From Falsiroseomonas sp050563525 (GTDB lineage Bacteria > Pseudomonadota > Alphaproteobacteria > Acetobacterales > Acetobacteraceae), in NCBI RefSeq assembly GCF_050563525.1, contig NZ_JBNXUN010000003.1, positions 248,001 to 312,000 of the forward strand: DNA of 64,000 nucleotides, in the 5' to 3' direction. Shown here in pieces: positions 33,033 through 39,998 of the stretch. The position numbers and the translations under genes were made by a program. Below the pieces are notes generated by a model. It saw only the letters and a program-made list of their open reading frames with translations. It was not told the DNA's origin and did not search any database. Within the stretch, counting starts at the first letter, position 1. Each line of letters opens with the position of its first letter.

Positions 33033-33511
33033 TCCTGATCGGGCGCCGCGTCGCTGTTCAGCAGGATGTAGCGCTCGATGCCGATCTGGCGGATCAGGTC
33101 GAACTGGCGGTCGAGGAAATCCTCGTGCTCCTCCTCATTCGCCAGGATCTTCAGCATGAGGTCGCGCGAGACGTAGTCGCGCACGGATTCGGAGTGCGCG
33201 ATACCGTCGCGCAGATCGACCAGCGCCTTCTCCTCCAGCTTCAGATCGCATTCCAGGATCTCCTGGACGTTCTGGCCGATCAGCACCTGGTTCAGCCGCT
33301 GCACGTTGGGCAGGCCGCCGAGGAACAGGATGCGCTCGATCAGCCAGTCGGCGTGCTTCATCTCCTCGATCGATTCCTCGTATTCCTTGCGCGCCAGCTT
33401 GCTGACGCCCCAGTGGCGCAGCGTGCGGGAATGCAGGAAGTACTGGTTGATCGCGGTCAGCTCGTTGGTGAGCTGGAGGTTGAGGTATTCGATGACCTTG
33501 GCGTCGCGCAC
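33029..33511 (-). CDS. bfr: Bacterioferritin
   Basis: A 160-residue bacterioferritin that oxidises and stores iron in a 24-mer shell. Ferroxidase ligands are visible in LTNELTAINQYFLHSR, IEEMKHADWLIERILFLGGL (also the haem-binding Met) and LANEEEHEDFLDRQ. GTG 33511 is chosen because AAGGA lies 7 nt upstream and the protein then begins RDAKVIEYLN in register with known bacterioferritins; a TTG at 33529 would add six residues. It is preceded at 48 bp by bfd on the same strand, a pairing in which Bfd reduces the core to mobilise iron. Confidence 0.95.
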   Translation of the reverse strand: MRDAKVIEYLNLQLTNELTAINQYFLHSRTLRHWGVSKLARKEYEESIEEMKHADWLIERILFLGGLPNVQRLNQVLIGQNVQEILECDLKLEEKALVDLRDGIAHSESVRDYVSRDLMLKILANEEEHEDFLDRQFDLIRQIGIERYILLNSDAAPDQD

Positions 33512-33559
33512 GTCCGCATCCTTCTGCAACCGGGTGACCGGCCCCGGGGCTGCGGCCGG

Positions 33560-33736
33560 CTACTTGCCGGCAGTGCAGGTCCCCGCGCGCACCATCGCCA
33601 GGATGGTCGCCGTGCAGCCGCCGCACTGGGCGCGGCAGCCGCAGGCCGCGTAGACATCATGCGGACGGTCGGCTCCCGCGGCCACCGCGGCCGAGATCTG
33701 CTTGTCCGTCAGCGCATTGCAATTGCAGATATACAT
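33560..33736 (-). CDS. bfd: Bacterioferritin-associated [2Fe-2S] ferredoxin
   Basis: A 58-residue protein starting MYICNCNALTDKQISAAVAA. The four cluster cysteines are CNC near the N-terminus and CGCRAQCGGC in the middle, matching the C-x-C...C-x(2-4)-C arrangement of the BFD-like [2Fe-2S] domain (there is one extra Cys in the second group and one near the C-terminus). Bfd docks on bacterioferritin and donates electrons to release Fe2+. It lies directly upstream of bfr on the same strand and is therefore almost surely cotranscribed. It is shorter than 60 residues, so it is easily missed. Confidence 0.9.
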   Translation of the reverse strand: MYICNCNALTDKQISAAVAAGADRPHDVYAACGCRAQCGGCTATILAMVRAGTCTAGK

Positions 33737-33790
33737 GCAGCCTCGCCCTTCCGCAGCGGCTTTTGCAGCAATTCAGCGACAGGCGGGCCG

Positions 33791-33808
33791 CTGACGCCAA
33801 GGCGTCAG
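33791..33808. terminator. Hairpin after the iron-binding protein gene
   Basis: A perfect 8-bp inverted repeat CTGACGCC-AA-GGCGTCAG just beyond the stop codon of the iron-binding protein gene and before bfd. No T-tract follows on either strand. It may be a Rho-independent-like pause, an mRNA 3' stabiliser, or a partial barrier between the two iron genes. Confidence 0.4.
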
Positions 33809-33824
33809 AAGGCCGCCCGGAGAG

Positions 33825-34859
33825 TCAGCGCCAGCCCGCGCGCTGCATGATGCGCAGCGCCTCGGCGGCGTTGGCGCCGTAGGTGCCGGCGTTGAGCTGG
33901 TCCTCGCGGAACTCGCCGAAGGCGGCCAGCACCGGGTGCACCGGCGCATCGGCCACGACCGGATATTCCATGTTGCCCACCGCGAAGATCTCCTGCGCCC
34001 GCGGGCTGGTCAGGTATTCGATGAAGCGCTGCGCGGCGGCGGCATTGGGCGCGGTGCGAACAACGCCGGCGCCGGAGATGTTCACATGCGCGCCGCGGTC
34101 ACCGGCACCCTGGTTCGGGAAGAGCACGCCGATGCGCTCGGCGATCGCGCGGTCCTCGGCGCGCTGGGATGTCATCATGTTGCCGAGGTAGTAGGTATTG
34201 GAAATCGCCAGCTTGCACTGGCCGGAGGGGATCGCGCGGAATTGGTCGCGGTCGCCGCCCTGCGGCGGGCGCGCCATGTTGGCGGCGACGCCACGCGCCC
34301 AGGCTTCCGTCGCTTCCGCGCCGTTGGCGGCCAGCACCGAGCCGGTGAGCGAGGTGTTGTAGGGGTGCGACGCCGAACGGACGCAGATCTGGCCGCGGAA
34401 GCGCGGATCGGCGAGGTCCTCGAAGCGGCTCAGGCCCTCGGGCAGGCCGGCCTGGCGGTCGTACATGATGACCCGGGCGCGCTTGGAGACGCCGAACCAG
34501 TAGCCCTCGGCATCGCGCAGGTTGGCCGGGATGCGGCTGTTCAGCACCTGGCTCTGGATCGGCTGCAGGATGCCGGCCTCCTTCGCGCGGGCCAGGCGGG
34601 CGGCGTCCACCGTGATCAGCACGTCGGCGGGGCTGTTCGCGCCCTCGGTGCGGATGCGCTGGATCAGCTGGTCGGCGTCGCCCTCGATCAGGCGGACGCG
34701 AATTCCGGTCTCGCGCGTGAACGCGTCATACAGCTCCCGGTCCGTGTCGTAGTGGCGGGAGGAGTAGAGGTTCAGCTCCGGCCCTTGGGCGAGCGCCGGA
34801 AACGCGAATGCCGCAAGGCCGAGGGCCGGAAGCAGCGAGAGCAGGGGGCGACGGCGCAT
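33825..34859 (-). CDS. Fe(3+) ABC transporter periplasmic-binding protein (FbpA/FutA type)
   Basis: A 344-residue periplasmic ferric-iron-binding protein. Residues 1-24 (MRRRPLLSLLPALGLAAFAF plus PALA) form the signal peptide. The mature protein begins with NLYSSRHYDTDRELYDAF, where His-Tyr fits the FutA/FbpA iron ligands, followed by GDADQLIQRIRTEGANSPAD and the twin Tyr in KLAISNTYYLGNMM. FTRETGIRVRLIEG and QGAGDRGAHVNISGAG are also typical. Its upstream region carries an array of TTGCGA half-sites, so iron-dependent regulation is likely. The cognate permease is probably the one at 29281-30966. Confidence 0.93.
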   Translation of the reverse strand: MRRRPLLSLLPALGLAAFAFPALAQGPELNLYSSRHYDTDRELYDAFTRETGIRVRLIEGDADQLIQRIRTEGANSPADVLITVDAARLARAKEAGILQPIQSQVLNSRIPANLRDAEGYWFGVSKRARVIMYDRQAGLPEGLSRFEDLADPRFRGQICVRSASHPYNTSLTGSVLAANGAEATEAWARGVAANMARPPQGGDRDQFRAIPSGQCKLAISNTYYLGNMMTSQRAEDRAIAERIGVLFPNQGAGDRGAHVNISGAGVVRTAPNAAAAQRFIEYLTSPRAQEIFAVGNMEYPVVADAPVHPVLAAFGEFREDQLNAGTYGANAAEALRIMQRAGWR

Positions 34860-34880
34860 GGGGGGTGTCCTCTGGCGGTG

Positions 34881-34929
34881 TTGCGAGCGAGATATCGCAA
34901 TTGCGAGGCGTTCGCAAGATTACTTGCGA
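34881..34929. promoter_or_regulatory. Array of five TTGCGA/TCGCAA half-sites upstream of the iron-binding protein gene
   Basis: TTGCGA at 34881, TCGCAA at 34895, TTGCGA at 34901, TCGCAA at 34912 and TTGCGA at 34924, alternating in orientation. The middle pair makes a perfect 12-bp palindrome TCGCAATTGCGA (34895-34906). The array lies 22-70 bp upstream of the start codon, where a promoter is expected. Multiple overlapping dimer sites of this kind suit a Fur/Mur/Irr-type metal regulator; which one is not decided. Confidence 0.65.
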
Positions 34930-34956
34930 GTCATCCACAGGAATGGCACCCGGCGC

Positions 34957-35859
34957 TCAAGCGCGCCGCAGCCAGGTGCGCAGCCGGTCGGCGAAGGCAA
35001 CCACCACCGCGGCCGCAACCACCAGCACGCCGCCCGCCAGGCTCGGCAGGCCTGGGATCAGGCCGAAGATCACCAGGTCGAACAGCACCGCCCACAACAG
35101 CGCGGTGTATTCGAAGGGGGCGAGGAGGCTGATCGGCGCGCGGGCCACCGCCTCCGTCATGCAGATATGCGCGAGGCCCCCGGCGATGCCGGCGCCGACC
35201 AGCCAGACCAGGCCGGTGCCGCCGATATCGGCCCAGCCGAGGGGCAGCGTCGCCAGCCCACCGGCGGCGCAGAGCAGCGAGAAATACAGGGCGATCGTGC
35301 CCGGCAGTTCGGTCGCCGTCAGGCGCTTCACCTCGACGCGGGCGAACAGCGTCGTCGCCGCCGTCAGCAGGCCGGCGCCGACGCCGATCAGCGTGTCCTG
35401 GTCCAGCGCCGGGCCGGTGAAGGCGGGCGCCAGCATCAGCAGCACGCCGGCGAAGCCGCCGATGGCCGCGCCGCCGACCAGCCAGCCGGGCCGTTCCCGC
35501 AGCACCAGGATGCCGACCGGCACGGCGAGCAGCGGCGCCAGGAAGGACAATGCGGTGGCCAGCGCCAACGGCAGGGTGGCCAGCGACAGGAAGGAGAAAA
35601 ACATGGAGGCACAGCCGAACAGGTTGCGCCGCAGATGGCCCATCGGGTGCCGCGTGGTGAACCCGCGCGGCAACTGCCGCCGCCAGGCCAGGTAGGCCAG
35701 GATCGGCAGCAGCGCCCAGAAGCTGCGATGGAACACGATCTGCCCGACCGGCGCCTGCGCCGAGGCCAACCGGACGAACAGCGACATCACGGCGAACAGC
35801 AGCGTCGCCGACAGCCGCAGCGCGATGCCGACCGCCGGCCTCTCGGCGCGAGGGGTCAA
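34957..35859 (-). CDS. DMT superfamily transporter (EamA type)
   Basis: A 300-residue inner membrane protein with about ten helices in two EamA repeats. The first repeat includes LRLSATLLFAVMSLFVRLAS, FHRSFWALLPILAYLAW and ATALSFLAPLLAVPVGILVL. The second has GAGLLTAATTLFARVEVKRL and PFEYTALLWAVLFDLVIFG. Members export small metabolites such as amino acids or nucleotides, and no substrate can be assigned. It starts at TTG 35859, whose bases overlap the upstream aldolase TGA (TTGA), so both are translated in tandem. Confidence 0.88.
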   Translation of the reverse strand: MTPRAERPAVGIALRLSATLLFAVMSLFVRLASAQAPVGQIVFHRSFWALLPILAYLAWRRQLPRGFTTRHPMGHLRRNLFGCASMFFSFLSLATLPLALATALSFLAPLLAVPVGILVLRERPGWLVGGAAIGGFAGVLLMLAPAFTGPALDQDTLIGVGAGLLTAATTLFARVEVKRLTATELPGTIALYFSLLCAAGGLATLPLGWADIGGTGLVWLVGAGIAGGLAHICMTEAVARAPISLLAPFEYTALLWAVLFDLVIFGLIPGLPSLAGGVLVVAAAVVVAFADRLRTWLRRA

Positions 35860-36650
35860 GCCCGTTTCGGCGCCAGCCCGCGCAGGAAGCCGGCACGCTG
35901 GGTGGCGCCGGCCATCAGGAAGGCGTGGTCGGAGCCGCCCAGGATGAAGCGCGCGCCGAGCGCGATGTAGTCCGGCGCGACCTTCTCGTCATACACGCCA
36001 CCCATGCCCATCACCTTGCCATGCGCGGCGCAGGCGGCGCCCACCGTGGCGTAGGCGGCGCGGACATCCGGGTGGCCGATCTGGCCGGGGATGCCCATGG
36101 TGGCGGTGAGGTCGGAGGTGCCGAACATCAGCACGTCGACGCCCGGCACGGCGGCGATGGCCTCCGCATTCGCCACCGCCTGCGGCGTCTCGATCATGCA
36201 GACCACCAGAATATCCGCGTTGAGTTCGGCCTGCGCCTGCGCCGCATTTACCGGCGCCATGCCATAGGCGAAGGGCGGCGCGCCCCAGCTGCGGTCGCCG
36301 GTGGGCGGGAAGCGATAGGCGCGCACCACCGCCTCGGCCTCCTCGGCCGTGTCGACATGCGGCACGACGATGCCCATGGCACCGTTGTCGAGGCAGCGCG
36401 TGCCCTCGAACAGCGCATCCTTGCAGACCCGGACGATGGGCGTGATGCCCTGGCCGAGCGCTGCGATGGCGATGCGGCTAGCATCGTCGACGCTCATCGC
36501 GCCGTGCTCCATGTCGATGAACAGCCAGTCGAAGCCAGCGGCCTGGCCGATCATGCCGACCGCGCTGCCGCGCAGGTGATGCACGCCGAAGCCGAGCGCG
36601 AGTCCGCCCTCGGCGAGGCGCTGACGGCATAGATTCGGAACCAGTTTCAT
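35856..36650 (-). CDS. HpcH/HpaI family aldolase
   Basis: A 264-residue class II pyruvate aldolase (HpcH/HpaI family) that cleaves 4-hydroxy-2-oxoacids to pyruvate and an aldehyde using a divalent metal. Motifs are GFDWLFIDMEHGAMSVDDA, ITPIVRV, DNGAMGIVVPHVDTAEEAEA, the metal-binding Glu in VVCMIETPQAVANAEAIA and Asp in VLMFGTSDLTATMG. ATG 36650 is used; a GTG 9 nt upstream is possible. It is followed by a DMT transporter with overlapping codons. The physiological hydroxyacid is unknown. Confidence 0.9.
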   Translation of the reverse strand: MKLVPNLCRQRLAEGGLALGFGVHHLRGSAVGMIGQAAGFDWLFIDMEHGAMSVDDASRIAIAALGQGITPIVRVCKDALFEGTRCLDNGAMGIVVPHVDTAEEAEAVVRAYRFPPTGDRSWGAPPFAYGMAPVNAAQAQAELNADILVVCMIETPQAVANAEAIAAVPGVDVLMFGTSDLTATMGIPGQIGHPDVRAAYATVGAACAAHGKVMGMGGVYDEKVAPDYIALGARFILGGSDHAFLMAGATQRAGFLRGLAPKRA

Positions 36651-36706
36651 CGACGTCACCCCACGTGCTGCGCCGGCAAGGCAGCACGCGGGTTGGGGGT
36701 GGTCAA

Positions 36707-37156
36707 TCAGGGGCGCGCGGCGATCGCGGCGATCTCCACCTTCACGTCGCGCGGCAGCCGGGCGGCCTGCACCGTGGCGCGGGCCGGCGGGTTGGAAGGG
36801 AAGTAGGTGGCATAGACCGTGTTCATGCGGCCGAACTCATTCAGGTCCGCCATGAAGACGGTGGTGGAGACGATGTCGGACATGCGGAAGCCCGCCGCTT
36901 CGACCACCGCCTTCAGGTTGTCCAGCACGCGGCGCGTCTCGGCCTCGATGGTCCGATCGGCGATCATCTGGTTGGTGGCGGGGTCGAGCGCGATCTGCCC
37001 GGCAAGGTACAGCGTGTTGCCGACGCGGATGGCCTGGCTGTAGGGGCCGATCGCCTCCGGCGCCTCGCGCGTGGCAACAACGGTCTGGGCGTGAGCCAAT
37101 CCCGCCAACGGCAGCAGGACCATCGCCAGGCGGCAAGCGGATTTCAGCATCGTCAT
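36707..37156 (-). CDS. RidA family protein with signal peptide
   Basis: A 149-residue RidA/YjgF/L-PSP family protein preceded by an export signal (LKSACRLAMVLLPLAGLAHA). The domain has EAIGPYSQAIRVGNTLYLAG, QIALDPATNQMI, a region equal to the catalytic neighbourhood (ADLNEFGRMNTVYATYF) and the conserved Arg in PPARATVQAARLPRDVKVEI. Cytoplasmic RidA deaminates reactive enamine/imine intermediates. An exported version is a variant whose role is not clear. ATG 37156 has GGAG 5-6 nt upstream. It stands 55 bp from the ligase gene and 56 bp from the aldolase gene. Confidence 0.88.
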   Translation of the reverse strand: MTMLKSACRLAMVLLPLAGLAHAQTVVATREAPEAIGPYSQAIRVGNTLYLAGQIALDPATNQMIADRTIEAETRRVLDNLKAVVEAAGFRMSDIVSTTVFMADLNEFGRMNTVYATYFPSNPPARATVQAARLPRDVKVEIAAIAARP

Positions 37157-37211
37157 TCATCTCCGCCGGCCCGCCCGATGCGGGCCGGGACGGGCAGGCT
37201 AGCCAGACTCG

Positions 37212-38816
37212 TCAATCCTCCGCCACACCGACGATCAGCGCCTCCAGCGTCGCCAACTGGTCCGCCTCCTCCGCCGGCTTGTCGGTACGCAGCCGCAGGA
37301 TGCGGGGGAAGCGCAACGCGACGCCGGATTTATGGCGGGTGCTGCGCTGCGCGGCGTCGAAGATCACCTCGATCACCAGGGACTTCTCCACCTCCCGCAC
37401 CGGGCCGAAGCGGGCCGTGGTGTGGTTGCGGATCCAGCGGTCGATCCACAGCAATTCCTGGTCGGTGTAGCCGGAATAGGCCTTGCCGACCGGCACCAGT
37501 TCCTGCCCCCCCTGCCCGTCCGGCCGCCACAGGCCGAAGGTGAAGTCGGAATAGAAGCTGCTGCGCTTGCCGTGGCCGCGCTGGGCGTACATCAGCACCG
37601 CATCCACGCCGAGCGGCGCGCGTTTCCACTTCCACCACAGCCCCTTCTGCCGCCCGGCGAGGTAGGGGCTGTCGGCGCGCTTCAGCATCAGCCCCTCGAT
37701 CGCCGCGGCGCGCGCGCCCGCGCGGATCGCTTCCAACTCGGCCATGGAGCCGAAGCGGATCATCTCCGACAGGTCCATGCGCCGCGGCTGCACCCGCGCG
37801 AACCAGGCCTCCAGCCGCGCGCGGCGCTGGTCGAAGGGCAGCGGGCGCAGATCCTCCGCGCCATCGAACAGAATGTCGTACAGCCGCACGGCGACGGGAT
37901 GCGACGCCTGCATCTTCGCGCTGACCACCTTGCGGTTCAGCCGCTGCTGGAGGTCCGCGAAGGGCGCGACTTCCTTGTCCCGCATCACCAGCAACTCGCC
38001 GTCCAGCACGGCGTGGAAATCCATCGCCTCCAGGATCTCGGGGAACCCGCCGGAAATCTCCTCCGCCCCGCGCGACCACAGCGCGGCACCGCCCGGCGTC
38101 GCCGAAAGCTGCACGCGGATCCCGTCCCACTTCCACTCGGCGCGATGCGTCTCCGGGCCGATCGTGGCGAAATCCGGCTCCTCCAGCGGATGCGCCAGCA
38201 TCAAGGGCCGAAACACCGGCAGGTTCTCGGAACTCGGCCGCGGCCCCTGCTCGGTCAGCCAGGCGAACAGGTTGAGGTAGGGCGGCGCCAGGCCGTGCCA
38301 GACCTCCTCGATCTCCGCCACATCCTCCCCGGCCCATTCAGCCAGTGCGGTCTTGGCAAGCCGGGCGGAAACGCCGACGCGCAGCCCGCCGGTGACCAGC
38401 TTGATCAGCGCCAGCCGGCCATTGGCATCCAGCGCATCCAGCCAACCGGCGATCAGCTCCGGCAGCGCCGATTTCGGCGTCGCCTCCATCGCCTCCACCA
38501 CCTCGGCGAGGCCGGGCGGCGGGGTGTTGACGCCGGCGCGCGGCGGCCAGATCAGCGCAACGGTTTCGGCGAGGTCGCCGACATAATCGTAGGACAGGTC
38601 GAACAGCACCGGGTCGCTGCGCCCCGCCACCAGTTCCCGCACCATGGCCGGCTTGGCGGAGCGGAACACCAGCTCCCCGGTCAGGGCGGCGAGGCCGATG
38701 CCGCGATCGGGGTCGGGCTGCGTCTCGAACCAGTGCCGCAGCAGCGCCAGCTTGGCGAGGCGGCCGGGGGTGAAGGCAAGCCGTTCGAGCAGTCCGGCGA
38801 AGGCTGGAAGACTCAT
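37212..38816 (-). CDS. ATP-dependent DNA ligase of the Lhr-Exo-Lig-MPE repair set (cisplatin damage response ligase)
   Basis: A 534-residue ATP-dependent DNA ligase. An N-terminal helical DNA-binding domain of about 200 residues is followed by the nucleotidyltransferase with the adenylated lysine in EWKWDGIRVQ (Lys229), ILEAMDFHAVLDGELLVM (motif III), EGLMLKRADSPYLAGR (motif IV), LWWKWKRAPLGVDAVLMY (motif V), then an OB-fold. Length and domain plan match the bacterial ligase associated with the SNM1-like exonuclease. Its ATG overlaps the exonuclease TGA as ATGA. The family works in DNA damage repair, and annotated members are linked to cisplatin resistance. The helicase and phosphoesterase partners are 7.6 kb away. 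Confidence 0.93.
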   Translation of the reverse strand: MSLPAFAGLLERLAFTPGRLAKLALLRHWFETQPDPDRGIGLAALTGELVFRSAKPAMVRELVAGRSDPVLFDLSYDYVGDLAETVALIWPPRAGVNTPPPGLAEVVEAMEATPKSALPELIAGWLDALDANGRLALIKLVTGGLRVGVSARLAKTALAEWAGEDVAEIEEVWHGLAPPYLNLFAWLTEQGPRPSSENLPVFRPLMLAHPLEEPDFATIGPETHRAEWKWDGIRVQLSATPGGAALWSRGAEEISGGFPEILEAMDFHAVLDGELLVMRDKEVAPFADLQQRLNRKVVSAKMQASHPVAVRLYDILFDGAEDLRPLPFDQRRARLEAWFARVQPRRMDLSEMIRFGSMAELEAIRAGARAAAIEGLMLKRADSPYLAGRQKGLWWKWKRAPLGVDAVLMYAQRGHGKRSSFYSDFTFGLWRPDGQGGQELVPVGKAYSGYTDQELLWIDRWIRNHTTARFGPVREVEKSLVIEVIFDAAQRSTRHKSGVALRFPRILRLRTDKPAEEADQLATLEALIVGVAED

Positions 38817-39877
38817 TCCGCCGGCGCTTCCGCGGCCACCGGCGCCGGGTCCTCATCTTCCTCCCCGCGGCCCAGCAGGTGCAGCGCCCGGCCGCGCACG
38901 CCGCGCTGCGCCATAGCGTGGCAAAGCGCGTCGTCGCGGCCATGGGTGACCCAGACATCCGGGGCCTGCACCTGCTCGATGGTCATCAGCAACTCATCCC
39001 AGTCGGCGTGGTCGGAGATGATCAGCGGCAGTTCGACGCCCTTCGCCTTGGCGCGCTGCCGCACCCGCATCCAGCCGGAGGCGGCACAGATCACCGGCTC
39101 GGCCAGGCGGCGCACCCAGGCGGTGGCCTCGGCACTCGGTGGCGCCAGCACCACCTCGCCGGCCAGCAGGCCGCCACCACCGCGCTTGGCCGGCACCGGC
39201 ACCGGCTCCAGCGGGCCAAGCTTCACGCCCAGGCTTTCGTACAATTCGCACAGGCCGATCAGCGCGCCGTGCAGGTAGATCGGCCGGTCCCAGCCGGCCT
39301 GCCGCAGCAGCGCGATCAGCCGCTGCGCCTTGCCCAGCGCATAGGCACCGACGAGATGTGCCCGTTCCGGAAACAGCCGCAGGCTTTCCAGCAGCCGCGC
39401 CACCTCCACCGCCGCATCCGGATGGCGGAAGACCGGCAGGCCGAAGGTCGCCTCGGTGACGAAGACGTCGCAGGTGACGGGCTCGAAGGGCGCGCAGGTC
39501 GGGTCGGCGCGTCGCTTGTAGTCGCCGGAGACGACGATGCGGCTGCCCTGCCAGTCCAGCACCACCTGGCAGGACCCGAGCACATGGCCAGCCGGGACCA
39601 GGCGGATCTCGACGCCGTTGTGACGCACCACCTCCCCGGGCGCGATCGGCTGCTGCCGCAGACCGGCACGGCCTTCGCCCATGCGGGCGCGCATGACCGC
39701 CAGCGTCTCCGGGCTGGCCAGCACCGCCGCGTGGTCGGGGCGGGCATGGTCCGAGTGGCCATGCGTCACCACCGCCAGTGGCACCGGCCGCGCCGGGTCG
39801 ATGAAGAAGCCGCCGGGTTCGCAGTACAGCCCCTCGGGCGTCACGCGCATCCAGCTTCGGGGGTGGGGAGCCGCCAT
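38813..39877 (-). CDS. Ligase-associated SNM1/Pso2-like metallo-beta-lactamase exonuclease
   Basis: A 354-residue metallo-beta-lactamase/beta-CASP nuclease of the kind encoded beside ATP-dependent ligase in the Lhr-Exo-Lig-MPE system. Metal motif HGHSDHARPDH follows VPLAVVTHG; other metal ligands are in VPAGHVLGSCQVVLDW and SGDYKRR with the late ISDHADWDELL. A long beta-CASP insertion contains ALGKAQRLIALLRQAGW. ATG 39877 begins the conserved MAAPHPRSWMRVTPEGLYCE; the frame further upstream is not conserved in type. The stop overlaps the ligase start (ATGA). Confidence 0.92.
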   Translation of the reverse strand: MAAPHPRSWMRVTPEGLYCEPGGFFIDPARPVPLAVVTHGHSDHARPDHAAVLASPETLAVMRARMGEGRAGLRQQPIAPGEVVRHNGVEIRLVPAGHVLGSCQVVLDWQGSRIVVSGDYKRRADPTCAPFEPVTCDVFVTEATFGLPVFRHPDAAVEVARLLESLRLFPERAHLVGAYALGKAQRLIALLRQAGWDRPIYLHGALIGLCELYESLGVKLGPLEPVPVPAKRGGGGLLAGEVVLAPPSAEATAWVRRLAEPVICAASGWMRVRQRAKAKGVELPLIISDHADWDELLMTIEQVQAPDVWVTHGRDDALCHAMAQRGVRGRALHLLGRGEEDEDPAPVAAEAPAE

Positions 39878-39998
39878 GGCCCACAATGTGGGCGCGGCCG
39901 GTTGAGGCGGCAATGCGACCGGCCCGGGGGCGGCTGCCGCAACCCTTTCATGGCGGGAAGGCGGCTGGTAACTTGTACGCAACTCGGAGCGGCGCCGG

